This document shows, one piece after another, positions 1-6,496 of a DNA stretch of 6,582 nt. Position numbers and translations under genes: made by a program. The notes below the pieces were generated by a model. The model saw only the letters and a list, made by a program, of their open reading frames with translations, did no database searches and had not been told where the DNA came from. This DNA is from Candidatus Sodaliphilus fimicaballi. Its GTDB lineage: Bacteria > Bacteroidota > Bacteroidia > Bacteroidales > Muribaculaceae. The stretch's first letter is position 1. Every line of letters begins with the position of its first letter. The DNA lies in assembly GCA_018065165.1 (NCBI GenBank), contig JAGHTV010000020.1, forward strand, positions 1 to 6,582, in the 5' to 3' direction.

Positions 1-867
1 GAGGCAATCGCTCTCATCAAGAAGCTCTTCAGCTACATTCCTCAGAACAATCTCGAGAATACTCCTCTTGCTGAGTGCAACGATCCTATCGACCGAAAGG
101 AAGACTTACTCAACGAGATTATTCCCGAGAACCCCAACATGCCTTACGACATGTATCAGGTTATCGCTGGTATCGTCGACAATGGCGAGTTCCTCGAGGT
201 ACAACCCAACTACGCTAAGAACCTTATCATCGGTTTCGCTCGCTTCAATGGCCAGTCAGTTGGAATCGTAGCTAACCAGCCCAAGCAGCTCGCAGGTGTA
301 CTCGACAGCAACTCTTCACGCAAGGGTGCTCGCTTCGTTCGTTTCTGCGACGCTTTCAATATTCCTATCGATACTCTCGTTGACGTTCCCGGATTCCTTC
401 CCGGTACAGCTCAAGAGTACAACGCTGTTATCCTACACGGTGCTAAGTTGCTCTACGCTTACGGCGAGGCTACAGTACCCAAGGTTACAGTTACCCTGCG
501 CAAGAGCTACGGTGGTAGCCACATCGTAATGAGCTGTAAGCAACTGCGCGGCGACCTTAACTACGCATGGCCCTCGGCTGAGATCGCAGTTATGGGTGCT
601 AGCGGTGCAGCATCAGTACTTTACGCTAAGGATGCTAAGGCTCTTAAGGAAGCTGGTAAGGTTGAGGAAGCTAAGGCGTTCATCAAGGAGAAAGAAGATG
701 AGTACACTAACCTCTTCGCTAATCCCTACAACGCTGCTCGCTACGGTTACATCGACGATGTTATCGAGCCCCGCAACACTCGTTTCCGCGTAATCCGCGC
801 TCTCGCTCAACTTGAGAACAAGAAACTCACTAACCCTGCTAAGAAGCACGGCAACATTCCTTTGTAA
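1..867 (+). CDS. mmdA: Methylmalonyl-CoA decarboxylase alpha subunit (acyl-CoA carboxyltransferase), 3' part
   Basis: The reading frame is open from base 1, so the gene begins upstream. 288 residues plus the TAA stop are visible, a little over half of the roughly 510-520 residues usual for the family. This is the C-terminal crotonase-fold half of a biotin-dependent carboxyltransferase. Visible family signatures are DVPGFLPGTAQE (bases 382-417), then HGAKLLYAYGEATVPKVTV, a glycine pair in KSYGGSH, and LNYAWPSAEIAVMGASGAA. In this family the backbone amides of such glycine-rich loops form the oxyanion holes for the CoA-ester and biotin carbonyls. The reaction is transfer of the carboxyl of (S)-methylmalonyl-CoA to biotin, giving propionyl-CoA; the protein is a cytoplasmic multimer. 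The alternative is a propionyl-CoA carboxylase beta subunit, which looks almost the same. The choice of decarboxylase rests on the downstream OadG-type and beta membrane subunits. No frameshift or damage is visible. Confidence 0.93.
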   Translation, partial: EAIALIKKLFSYIPQNNLENTPLAECNDPIDRKEDLLNEIIPENPNMPYDMYQVIAGIVDNGEFLEVQPNYAKNLIIGFARFNGQSVGIVANQPKQLAGVLDSNSSRKGARFVRFCDAFNIPIDTLVDVPGFLPGTAQEYNAVILHGAKLLYAYGEATVPKVTVTLRKSYGGSHIVMSCKQLRGDLNYAWPSAEIAVMGASGAASVLYAKDAKALKEAGKVEEAKAFIKEKEDEYTNLFANPYNAARYGYIDDVIEPRNTRFRVIRALAQLENKKLTNPAKKHGNIPL

Positions 868-889
868 AACTAAATAAAACAGTTAGAAT

Positions 890-1216
890 ATGCTTTTAAC
901 AGTTAATTGGAGTGAAGCTTGGCTGATGACCGGCATGGGTGTAGGTGTAGTATTCAGCATCCTCATCATCCTCGTACTCGTACTGCAGGTTTTCAGCTAT
1001 GTTGCACAAAAATCGACTAAAGATAGTGGCGTCAAGGCTGGTATCGCCGAGTTGCCCGCAGCTAAGAGTATTGCTGAAGCAAGCGAACTCGATAAGGCTG
1101 CTGTAGCAACAGCCCTCTACCTTTACGAGAAGAGCAAGGGTGACCAAGAAAGCGGTGTACTGACAATCAAGAAGACTCCGTCGGCTTGGCACGCAGTGCT
1201 CAACGAGAGATTGTGA
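890..1216 (+). CDS. mmdD: OadG-family small membrane subunit of the Na+-pumping decarboxylase (delta/gamma type)
   Basis: A 108-residue protein starting 22 bp after the alpha subunit gene. It has a short N-terminus (about residues 1-10), one strongly hydrophobic helix (about 11-38, containing VVFSILIILVLVLQVF) and then a hydrophilic tail. The tail has a low-complexity linker (about 40-65) and a conserved-looking end with DKAAVATALYLYE and SAWHAVLNERL. One membrane anchor plus a soluble tail is the OadG/MmdD layout. In known complexes this subunit holds the carboxyltransferase and the membrane beta subunit together. The assignment rests on this layout and on its place in the operon, because OadG proteins diverge quickly in sequence. 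The start at 890 is chosen because it precedes the membrane helix and lies close to the upstream stop. The leader is A-rich without a Shine-Dalgarno motif. Confidence 0.85.
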   Translation: MLLTVNWSEAWLMTGMGVGVVFSILIILVLVLQVFSYVAQKSTKDSGVKAGIAELPAAKSIAEASELDKAAVATALYLYEKSKGDQESGVLTIKKTPSAWHAVLNERL

Positions 1217-1251
1217 TAACAGAGTAACAAACATTTGTGTAATAATAAACA

Positions 1252-1962
1252 ATGAAAGAATTCAAATTTAAAATAAGCGGTCAAGACTACAGCGCAAGCG
1301 TAGAAGAGAAAGGCGCAGGTTCACTCGTAGTTACCGTAAACGGTCAGGCTTATCAAGTAGAGGTGCCCCAAACTAAGGCTGCTGCTCCTACTATGGCTCG
1401 TGCTGCTGCAACTGGCGCACAAGCAGGCGGACCCAAGAACATCAATTCAGAACTTCCCGGTACAGTTACCAAGATTGTTGCCGCTAATGGTCAACATGTA
1501 AAGAAGGGTGATGTACTTCTCGTTATTGAGGCTATGAAGATGGCCAACGACATCGTTGCTGATGTTGAAGGTACAGTTCAACGCATCGCTGTAACTGAGG
1601 GTCAGAGCGTTAACCAAGGCGACCTCCTGGTTGAAATGGTAGCCGACGCCGTAGCTGCTCCTGCTGCAGCTCCTGCACCTGTTGTCGCTCCCAAGGCTGC
1701 TCCCGCACCCGCTCCTGCTGCTCCCGCAGCACCCAAGGCAGCTGCTGGCGCTAAGGCCGTTGAGGCTCCCCTGCCCGGTACAATCACTAAGGTGCTTGTT
1801 AAGGTGGGCGACGCAGTTAAGGCTGGTGACACCGTATGTATGATGGAAGCCATGAAGATGGAGAACAGCATCACTACTGAGTATGCTGGTACAGTTAAGG
1901 CTGTAAATGTTGACGCTGGCACACAAGTACAAAGCGGCCAAGTCCTGGTTGAACTTGATTAA
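1252..1962 (+). CDS. mmdC: Biotin carboxyl carrier subunit with two biotinyl domains
   Basis: A 236-residue soluble protein. Residues 1-40 form a small N-terminal region (MKEFKFKISGQDYSASVEEK onward) like that of decarboxylase and carboxylase carrier subunits. A spacer of Ala, Thr and Gly follows (about 41-64). The first biotinyl domain spans about 67-129 with EAMKM and acceptor Lys96. An Ala/Pro/Lys linker follows (about 130-172), then a second biotinyl domain (about 173-236) with EAMKMEN and acceptor Lys202. Each domain has the opening LPGT, a GD or GQ turn before the biotin hairpin and a closing LVE strand, so both look intact. The usual carrier has one such domain and is roughly 120-170 residues long. 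The protein should shuttle carboxybiotin between the alpha subunit and the membrane beta subunit, and the flexible linker suits that. It starts 35 bp after mmdD and ends 18 bp before mmdB. Biotinylation of both lysines is inferred from the motif and has not been shown. Confidence 0.92.
   Translation: MKEFKFKISGQDYSASVEEKGAGSLVVTVNGQAYQVEVPQTKAAAPTMARAAATGAQAGGPKNINSELPGTVTKIVAANGQHVKKGDVLLVIEAMKMANDIVADVEGTVQRIAVTEGQSVNQGDLLVEMVADAVAAPAAAPAPVVAPKAAPAPAPAAPAAPKAAAGAKAVEAPLPGTITKVLVKVGDAVKAGDTVCMMEAMKMENSITTEYAGTVKAVNVDAGTQVQSGQVLVELD
1450..1959 (+). repeat. Intragenic tandem duplication of a biotinyl domain
   Basis: Two homologous domain-coding segments, about 1450-1638 and 1768-1959, are separated by an Ala/Pro linker-coding stretch (about 1639-1767) rich in GCT, GCA and CCC codons. 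An ungapped hand alignment over 63 residues gives about 28 identities (roughly 44%), centred on LPGT, KxGD, EAMKM, GTV and LVE. The biotin-acceptor lysine codons are at 1537-1539 and 1855-1857. The moderate identity argues against a very recent copy or an assembly artefact and favours an old duplication or a fusion of two carrier genes. Confidence 0.85.
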
Positions 1963-1980
1963 TCCATTAATTGAATCAAA

Positions 1981-3273
1981 ATGCAAACAAGAAATATCAA
2001 ACGACTGTTTTCATTTGCAATCCTCCTGATCGTGGCCCTGCCCATGCTGGCCGGCGACTTTGATTTGGCATCAAGCCTCAACAAATTCACCACCGAGATG
2101 GGTTTCACTGCCTTCTTCGTCGGTGAGGGTTGGAAGAACCTCGTGATGATAGCTCTGGGCTGCTTCCTGCTCTTCCTTGCTATTAAGAAAGAGTATGAGC
2201 CCCTGCTGCTTTTACCCATCGCATTCGGTATGATTTTGACTAATCTTCCTGGTGCAGATCTCTTCGACTCAGAAATGTGGAACAACGAGTTCCTTAACGC
2301 AAATAGCCCCAACTACCACTCTTACGGCTATATCATGGCTCACGGAGGTCTTCTCGACATCCTGTACATAGGTGTTAAGGCTGGTATCTATCCTAGCCTT
2401 ATCTTCCTGGGTGTAGGTGCTATGACCGACTTTGGTCCCCTTATCGCTAACCCCAAGAGCCTCTTGCTGGGTGCTGCTGCACAGATTGGTATCTTTGCTA
2501 CCTTCCTGGTAACACAGATTGACATACCCATCTTCGGCTTCACTCCCGCACAGGCAGCTTCTATCGGCATCATTGGTGGTGCTGACGGCCCCACAGCTAT
2601 CTTCCTTACATCGAAGTTGGCTCCCGAGTTGCTCGGTCCCATCGCCGTTGCGGCTTATAGCTACATGGCTCTGGTTCCCGTTATCCAACCTCCCATCATG
2701 AAGTTCCTCACCACTGAGAGCGAGCGCAAGATTCGCATGAAACAGCTGCGCACCGTATCTAAGAAGGAGAAAATCATCTTCCCCATCGTGGTTGCTGTTA
2801 TCGTATCTCTCATCGTTCCCTCGGCTGCAACCCTCATCGGTTGCCTCATGCTGGGTAACCTTATGAAGGAAAGTGGTGTAGTAGAACGCCTTAGCAAGGC
2901 AGCTCAGAACGAGCTTAACAACATCGTGGTAATTTGCCTCGGTCTCACCGTAGGTGCTACTGCTACTGCAAGCTCATTCATGAACTTCCAAACTCTGGGT
3001 ATCCTGTGTGTAGGTATCGTTGCCTTTGGTATCGGTTCTGCTTCAGGTGTACTTATGGCTAAGTGCATGAACCTGTTCCTCAAGGAGAAGATCAATCCCC
3101 TCATTGGTTCAGCTGGTGTAAGTGCCGTTCCTATGGCTGCTCGTGTTAGCCAGACAGAAGGTGCCAAGGCTGATCCTCGCAACTTCCTGCTGATGCACGC
3201 TATGGGTCCCAATGTGGCTGGCGTAATTGGCTCGGCTGTTGCTGCAGGTATCCTCCTGAGCTTCCTCGGTTAA
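1981..3273 (+). CDS. mmdB: Na+-translocating decarboxylase beta subunit (OadB/MmdB family)
   Basis: A 430-residue polytopic inner-membrane protein, near the usual family length. It decarboxylates carboxybiotin and couples this to Na+ export. Family signatures are clear: [11 protein letters not shown] (about 148-158), [10 protein letters not shown] (199-208), [16 protein letters not shown] (224-239), and [20 protein letters not shown] (372-391). Residues D202, Y228, N372, G376, S381 and R388 line up, one position lower, with the Klebsiella OadB residues D203, Y229, N373, G377, S382 and R389, which from memory were implicated in Na+ transport. The core is therefore complete. The first 25 residues (basic start, then [16 protein letters not shown]) look like a signal peptide or an extra membrane segment before the usual family start. 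The loop at about 92-118 is shorter than in Klebsiella, as I recall that sequence. The start at 1981 is supported by its 18-bp distance from mmdC. It is the last gene of the operon before the terminator. Confidence 0.95.
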   Translation: MQTRNIKRLFSFAILLIVALPMLAGDFDLASSLNKFTTEMGFTAFFVGEGWKNLVMIALGCFLLFLAIKKEYEPLLLLPIAFGMILTNLPGADLFDSEMWNNEFLNANSPNYHSYGYIMAHGGLLDILYIGVKAGIYPSLIFLGVGAMTDFGPLIANPKSLLLGAAAQIGIFATFLVTQIDIPIFGFTPAQAASIGIIGGADGPTAIFLTSKLAPELLGPIAVAAYSYMALVPVIQPPIMKFLTTESERKIRMKQLRTVSKKEKIIFPIVVAVIVSLIVPSAATLIGCLMLGNLMKESGVVERLSKAAQNELNNIVVICLGLTVGATATASSFMNFQTLGILCVGIVAFGIGSASGVLMAKCMNLFLKEKINPLIGSAGVSAVPMAARVSQTEGAKADPRNFLLMHAMGPNVAGVIGSAVAAGILLSFLG

Positions 3274-3278
3274 TTAAT

Positions 3279-3293
3279 TAAGGTAATACCTTA
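3279..3293. repeat. Short perfect inverted repeat after mmdB
   Basis: TAAGGTA, one spacer base, then TACCTTA, lying 5 bases after the mmdB stop. It may form a small hairpin upstream of the main terminator. The stem is AT-rich and no role is evident beyond possible 3' end stabilisation. Confidence 0.45.
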
Positions 3294-3300
3294 TTATAAT

Positions 3301-3335
3301 ATAGGGCGAGGCAAATCACAGTCTCGCCCTATTTT
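3301..3335 (+). terminator. Rho-independent terminator of the mmd operon
   Basis: ATAGGGCGAG (3301-3310) pairs perfectly with CTCGCCCTAT (3323-3332). The stem extends inward by a G-T and a C-G pair, leaving an 8-base loop, and is followed directly by a T run (3332-3335). It lies 28 bases after the mmdB stop, so it marks the end of the decarboxylase transcript and separates it from the GH13 gene. Confidence 0.88.
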
Positions 3336-3463
3336 CATTATAAGAAGATATTAGTGTCTGGTTAAAATTCCGGGGATTGTTCTATTGTCAGTTACGACAC
3401 ATTGGTATAACCAGTGCTTGATATAGAACAAGAAAAGAAAATAAAACTTTTTAGTTTATTATG

Positions 3464-3563
3464 GCTCACGCCAAGAACCGTGCTCAAGGGAGTGAGTAGC
3501 GGAAAGTGGGCAAAGCCCGTGCCGCGACAACGAACCTCCCTTAAAATGGTGGACTCTGTCCAC
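3464..3563 (+). ncRNA. Candidate structured RNA or 5' leader (unassigned)
   Basis: AAGGGAG (3486-3492) is the exact reverse complement of CTCCCTT (3536-3542). Nested inside are GCGG (3499-3502) with CCGC (3522-3525) and GGGC-AAA-GCCC (3508-3518), flanked by two possible G-T pairs. The unpaired internal loop is rich in A and C (GACAACGAA). CTCAC (3465-3469) can instead pair with GTGAG (3492-3496), which overlaps the outer stem, so two folds compete. A separate hairpin GTGGAC-TCT-GTCCAC (3549-3563) follows. The segment is locally GC-rich between AT-rich flanks, as expected of a folded RNA. The strand is assumed from the direction of the downstream gene. I do not recognise a known riboswitch or small RNA family. 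It could be an attenuating leader of the GH13 gene, an independent small RNA, or a repeat element. Confidence 0.35.
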
Positions 3564-3594
3564 AAAATAATAATACTCTGTCTGTTAGATAATT

Positions 3595-3637
3595 CCATTT
3601 TGCTTGCGGAGCAAGCCATTTTCCAAGCGAAGCAAAA
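3595..3637. repeat. Compact direct and inverted repeat with alternative folds
   Basis: CCATTTT occurs twice (3595-3601 and 3616-3622), bracketing the hairpin GCTTGC-GGA-GCAAGC (3602-3616). A second fold pairs TTTTGCTT (3598-3605) with AAGCAAAA (3630-3637) and is incompatible with the first. The pattern resembles a small interspersed palindromic repeat or an antiterminator/terminator switch. A T-rich stretch starts about 14 bases downstream, which is too far for a classical terminator. Confidence 0.5.
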
Positions 3638-3693
3638 GATCATTAATATAATATTTTCTTTTTTTAACAGACAACAATAATTACAAGACAAAC

Positions 3694-5349
3694 ATGGCTG
3701 AAAAAATCATTATCTATCAACTGCTCCCCCGCTTATACTCCAATACATGTTCAACCTGTGTGGCAGGAGGCGACGCCAAGACCAATGGCGTGGGCAAAAT
3801 GAAAGACTTCAATGCTGCCCGCCTCAAGGAAATCAAGTCACTGGGTGCAGCTCATGTGTGGTACACTGGAGTCATTGAGCACGCAACTACTACCGACTTC
3901 TCGCAGCACGGCATCGTGCCCTGTAACGAGCATGTGGTGAAGGGTAAGGCCGGTTCTCCCTATGCTATAAGGGATTATTACGACATTGACCCCAACATCG
4001 CTACCGTTGTAGAGGATAGAGTCAAGGAGTGGAAACTGCTGGTAAGACGTACACACAGTGCAGGCCTTAAGGTGGTAATGGACTTTGTGCCCAATCATGT
4101 TGCACGCGAGTACAGTAGTGATGCTGCCCCTGCAGGCGTTGAAGACCTGGGAGCAAATGATAATGAAGGCATGTTTTTCTCTCCCACTAACAACTTCTTC
4201 TATATCACCTGGGAAAAGTTTAATCCATCGGTCGATATGGGCGAAGGCGACAAAGAGTACACAGAGTTTCCTGCCCGAGCAACAGGAAACGACTGCTATC
4301 ATGCCACACCAAGCATTAATGACTGGTATGAGACAATAAAGCTCAACTATGGCGTTGACCCATGGAATGGCAGCAAGCACTTTGACCCCATTCCACCCAC
4401 ATGGCACAAGATGCTGCACATACTCATGTACTGGGCCAAGACGGGTGTTGACGCCTTTAGATGCGACATGGCACACATGGTGCCAGTGGAATTCTGGCAC
4501 TGGGCTATCGCACAAGTAAAAAAGCAATACCCCAACATCATTTTCATAGCCGAAATATACGATACAGCACTGTATCGCCAATATATAAACTATGGTCTCT
4601 TTGACTACCTGTATAATAAAGTAACACTTTACGATACACTATTCAATGTATTGAAATACAAGACATCGGCACGGCAAATCACCCAATGCTGGCAGCAGCT
4701 TGACGACATTAGCGACCACATGCTCAACTTCCTTGAGAACCACGACGAGTTGCGACTGGCATCACCACAATTTTGCGGCAACGCTATCATGGGCCGACCC
4801 GCTCTTGTAGTGAGCGCAACACTATCGCGCTGCCCCATGCTAGTGTATGCTGGCCAGGAACTGGGCGAGCGTGGAACCGACGCCGAGGGCTTCAGCGGAC
4901 AAGACGGACGCACAACTATATTTGACTTCTGGAGCATACCATCACTGCGCAAGTGGTTTACCGGCAAGTCATCGTCGACAGCGACAGAGTTGCGCGAGTA
5001 CTACAGCAAAGTGCTCACGATGTGCAATGCCGAGGGTGCGATAAGTAACGGTTCGATGTTTGACCTAATGTATGTAAACCAGCACCTGCATCGCCAGTAT
5101 GCCTACCTGCGCCACGACGATGAAACACTGCTGCTGATTGTTGCCAACTTTGAGGACAGCGAGGCCAATATAGACATCAACATTCCTTACCACGCATTTG
5201 AGTGCCTAAATGTACAGCAAGGTGACTACGAGGGTGTTGAGTTGCTTGCCGGAAACAGTAGCACAATGCACCTGGTGTGCAACATGCCGCTGAGAGTTGA
5301 CATTCCCGCACACGATGCTGTGGTGTGGAAATTCAAGCTCAAAAAATAA
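3694..5349 (+). CDS. Alpha-amylase family glycoside hydrolase (GH13), cytoplasmic
   Basis: A 551-residue (beta/alpha)8-barrel enzyme of family GH13, acting on alpha-1,4-glucans or maltooligosaccharides; the exact specificity cannot be read from sequence. The four conserved GH13 regions occur in order: DFVPNH (130-135), GVDAFRCDMAH (251-261), FIAEIYD (284-290) and FLENHDE (346-352). The catalytic triad is therefore D258 (nucleophile), E287 (acid/base) and D351 (transition-state stabiliser), all present. Residues after about 430 fit the C-terminal beta domain, with a strand-like run at ETLLLIVANFEDSE. The N-terminus (MAEKIIIYQLLPRLYSN) goes straight into the first barrel strand with no signal peptide or lipobox, so it is probably intracellular and not part of a Sus-type surface system. 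The N-terminal part contains a CxxC (C19, C22). The start at 3694 follows an A-rich leader. Transcription is separate from the mmd operon, which ends at a terminator. No clear terminator separates it from prs. Confidence 0.92.
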   Translation: MAEKIIIYQLLPRLYSNTCSTCVAGGDAKTNGVGKMKDFNAARLKEIKSLGAAHVWYTGVIEHATTTDFSQHGIVPCNEHVVKGKAGSPYAIRDYYDIDPNIATVVEDRVKEWKLLVRRTHSAGLKVVMDFVPNHVAREYSSDAAPAGVEDLGANDNEGMFFSPTNNFFYITWEKFNPSVDMGEGDKEYTEFPARATGNDCYHATPSINDWYETIKLNYGVDPWNGSKHFDPIPPTWHKMLHILMYWAKTGVDAFRCDMAHMVPVEFWHWAIAQVKKQYPNIIFIAEIYDTALYRQYINYGLFDYLYNKVTLYDTLFNVLKYKTSARQITQCWQQLDDISDHMLNFLENHDELRLASPQFCGNAIMGRPALVVSATLSRCPMLVYAGQELGERGTDAEGFSGQDGRTTIFDFWSIPSLRKWFTGKSSSTATELREYYSKVLTMCNAEGAISNGSMFDLMYVNQHLHRQYAYLRHDDETLLLIVANFEDSEANIDINIPYHAFECLNVQQGDYEGVELLAGNSSTMHLVCNMPLRVDIPAHDAVVWKFKLKK

Positions 5350-5382
5350 GCTGACGTTTTAGTCAAAATAATCACTGTAAAG

Positions 5383-5415
5383 TTAGGCGCATACAGTAAA
5401 AAATTCTTACCTTTG
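5383..5415 (+). promoter_or_regulatory. Bacteroidota-type promoter for prs
   Basis: TACCTTTG (5408-5415) matches the Bacteroidota housekeeping -7 consensus TAnnTTTG exactly. A weak -33 element, TTAG (5383-5386), lies 21 bases upstream against the consensus TTTG. Transcription would start a few bases downstream, near 5421, leaving a leader of about 20-25 bases before the prs ATG at 5445. This lets prs be expressed independently of the GH13 gene. Confidence 0.75.
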
Positions 5416-5444
5416 CACTACGTTTTAACTCTATAAACAAAACT

Positions 5445-6380
5445 ATGAGTACCTTCAAAGTTTTCTCAGGAACAAATTCTCGTTATGTAGCCGAGGAAAT
5501 TGCTCACGACCTGGGCATTGAACTTGGTAAAATGAATGTTGCGCACTTTGCCGACGGTGAGTTTGAAGTATGCTTCGAAGAATCGGTTCGCGGTGCACAC
5601 GTTTATCTAGTACAATCAACATTCCCCAACCAGGACAACCTCATGGAGCTGTTGCTTATGATTGATGCAGCAAAGCGTGCATCGGCAAAGTCAATCGCTG
5701 CAGTTATCCCCTACTTTGGCTGGGCTCGCCAAGACCGCAAGGACAAGCCTCGCGTGTCAATCGCTTCAAAGCTTGTTGCCAACTTGCTTGAGGCTGCTGG
5801 TGTAGATTGTGTAATCACAATGGATCTGCATGCCGACCAGATTCAAGGTTTCTTCAATGTGCCGGTTAACCACCTGTATGCTTCTACAGTGTTTGTACCC
5901 TACATTGAGTCACTGCATCTTGAAGACATGGTTATCGCAAGTCCCGACGTGGGTGGTGCTAAGCGTGCTAACTCATACGCTAAGTACTTCAACACTCCCC
6001 TCGTGCTGTGCCACAAGCAACGCGCTAAGGCAAATGTTGTTGACAAGATGACCATCATTGGTGATGTTAAGGACAAGAATGTCATCCTCGTTGACGACAT
6101 GATTGACACCGCAGGTACAATATGCAAGGCAGCTAACCTGATGATGGAGAATGGTGCCAAGAGTGTACGTGCCCTCGCATCACACGCAATTATGAGCGAC
6201 CCCGCAAGTGAGCGCATCATGGAGAGTGGTCTTGAAGAGGTAATCTTCTCTAACTCAATTCCATTTGACGGTGCTAAGTGTCCCAAGGCTCATGTGCTGA
6301 GCATTGCTTCACTGTTTGCCGACACTATCCAGCGTGTACACGACAACCGCTCAATCAGCTCTCAATACTTGTTCAAGTAA
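5445..6380 (+). CDS. prs: Ribose-phosphate pyrophosphokinase (PRPP synthetase)
   Basis: A 311-residue cytoplasmic enzyme of normal family length (about 310-320). It makes 5-phosphoribosyl 1-pyrophosphate from ribose 5-phosphate and ATP, the precursor for purines, pyrimidines, NAD, histidine and tryptophan. Visible motifs are FADGE (35-39), the ATP-binding stretch PYFGWARQDRK (89-99), MDLHADQIQGFF (126-137) with a metal/ATP-site histidine at 129, ASPDVGGAKRA (165-175), and the PRPP/ribose-phosphate loop VDDMIDTAGT (216-225). After RQDRK the loop reads DKPRVSIASKLVA rather than the common R-x-R-E-P-I form; I recall this as a Bacteroidota variant, so it is probably normal. The start at 5445 places MSTFKVFSG at the usual N-terminus and sits just after the promoter and an A-rich leader. 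It is apparently monocistronic, with its own terminator 21 bases after the stop. Confidence 0.97.
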   Translation: MSTFKVFSGTNSRYVAEEIAHDLGIELGKMNVAHFADGEFEVCFEESVRGAHVYLVQSTFPNQDNLMELLLMIDAAKRASAKSIAAVIPYFGWARQDRKDKPRVSIASKLVANLLEAAGVDCVITMDLHADQIQGFFNVPVNHLYASTVFVPYIESLHLEDMVIASPDVGGAKRANSYAKYFNTPLVLCHKQRAKANVVDKMTIIGDVKDKNVILVDDMIDTAGTICKAANLMMENGAKSVRALASHAIMSDPASERIMESGLEEVIFSNSIPFDGAKCPKAHVLSIASLFADTIQRVHDNRSISSQYLFK

Positions 6381-6400
6381 TATCACAACACTGCATAACT

Positions 6401-6440
6401 GGGGTTGTAACCTATCAAAAATGGTTACGACCCCTTTTTT
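6401..6440 (+). terminator. Rho-independent terminator after prs
   Basis: GGGGTTGTAACC (6401-6412) pairs with GGTTACGACCCC (6423-6434) in a 12-bp stem with one G-T wobble and a 10-base loop. TTTTTT (6435-6440) follows directly. It begins 21 bases after the prs stop codon and is one of the clearest signals in the window. Confidence 0.93.
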
Positions 6441-6464
6441 ATTCAGCAAATTTTACAATAAATC

Positions 6465-6484
6465 TTTGTTTATTTATAAACAAA
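6465..6484. repeat. Perfect 20-bp palindrome, possible operator
   Basis: TTTGTTTAT, spacer TT, then ATAAACAAA: nine-base arms with no mismatch. It lies between the prs terminator and a promoter-like sequence and covers that promoter's -33 element, where a dimeric regulator could act. The AT-rich background makes chance palindromes more likely, so the operator role is a guess. Confidence 0.5.
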
Positions 6485-6496
6485 TTTGTAACTTTA
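6465..6496 (+). promoter_or_regulatory. Putative Bacteroidota promoter for a gene beyond the window
   Basis: TTTG (6465-6468) and TAACTTTA (6489-6496) are separated by 20 bases, close to the TTTG / TAnnTTTG arrangement with one mismatch at the last -7 base. The remaining 86 bases are AT-rich and contain no open gene, so this would be a long leader for a downstream + strand gene. Confidence 0.5.

Larger units (their letters stand above)
3336..3693 (+). other. Non-coding, hairpin-rich intergenic region upstream of the GH13 gene
   Basis: A 358-base stretch with no convincing gene. Open frames exist on both strands (3414-3680 on +, 3392-3691 on -), but their translations are low in family-like character and run through the inverted repeats. 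From left to right I see a hairpin (CATTGGT 3400-3406 with ACCAGTG 3410-3416, one G-T wobble), an A/T-rich stretch (about 3425-3462), a GC-rich nested fold (about 3464-3542), a hairpin (3549-3563), a repeat with two alternative folds (3595-3637), and a T-rich stretch (about 3651-3666). The A-rich translation leader follows. I found no confident TAnnTTTG promoter here, so the start of the GH13 transcript is unresolved. Confidence 0.7.

Noticed and set aside
1447..1986. Long open frames on the - strand across the biotin carrier gene
   Set aside because: They are low-complexity Ser/Gly/Cys or Ala-rich translations of the Ala/Pro linker and biotinyl domains. The + strand frame has clear domains.
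3499..3526. Partial resemblance to the c-di-GMP-I riboswitch core (GCAAAGCC near a GAAAG-like stretch)
   Set aside because: The rest of the aptamer, including the second conserved helix and its tetraloop receptor, is absent. The match is too short to be meaningful.
3392..3691. Possible small genes on either strand in the intergenic region (88 codons on +, 99 on -)
   Set aside because: Both run through the inverted repeats, overlap each other almost completely and have no recognisable motifs. A structured non-coding region explains the sequence better.
3838..4581. A 247-codon open frame on the - strand inside the GH13 gene
   Set aside because: It lies antisense to a gene with all four GH13 motifs, and its translation shows no recognisable domain. 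It is explained by codon bias in the sense gene.
5352..5365. TGAC-GTTTTA-GTCA hairpin just after the GH13 stop as a terminator
   Set aside because: The stem is only 4 bp, and the tract after it is A-rich rather than T-rich. It is too weak to call.
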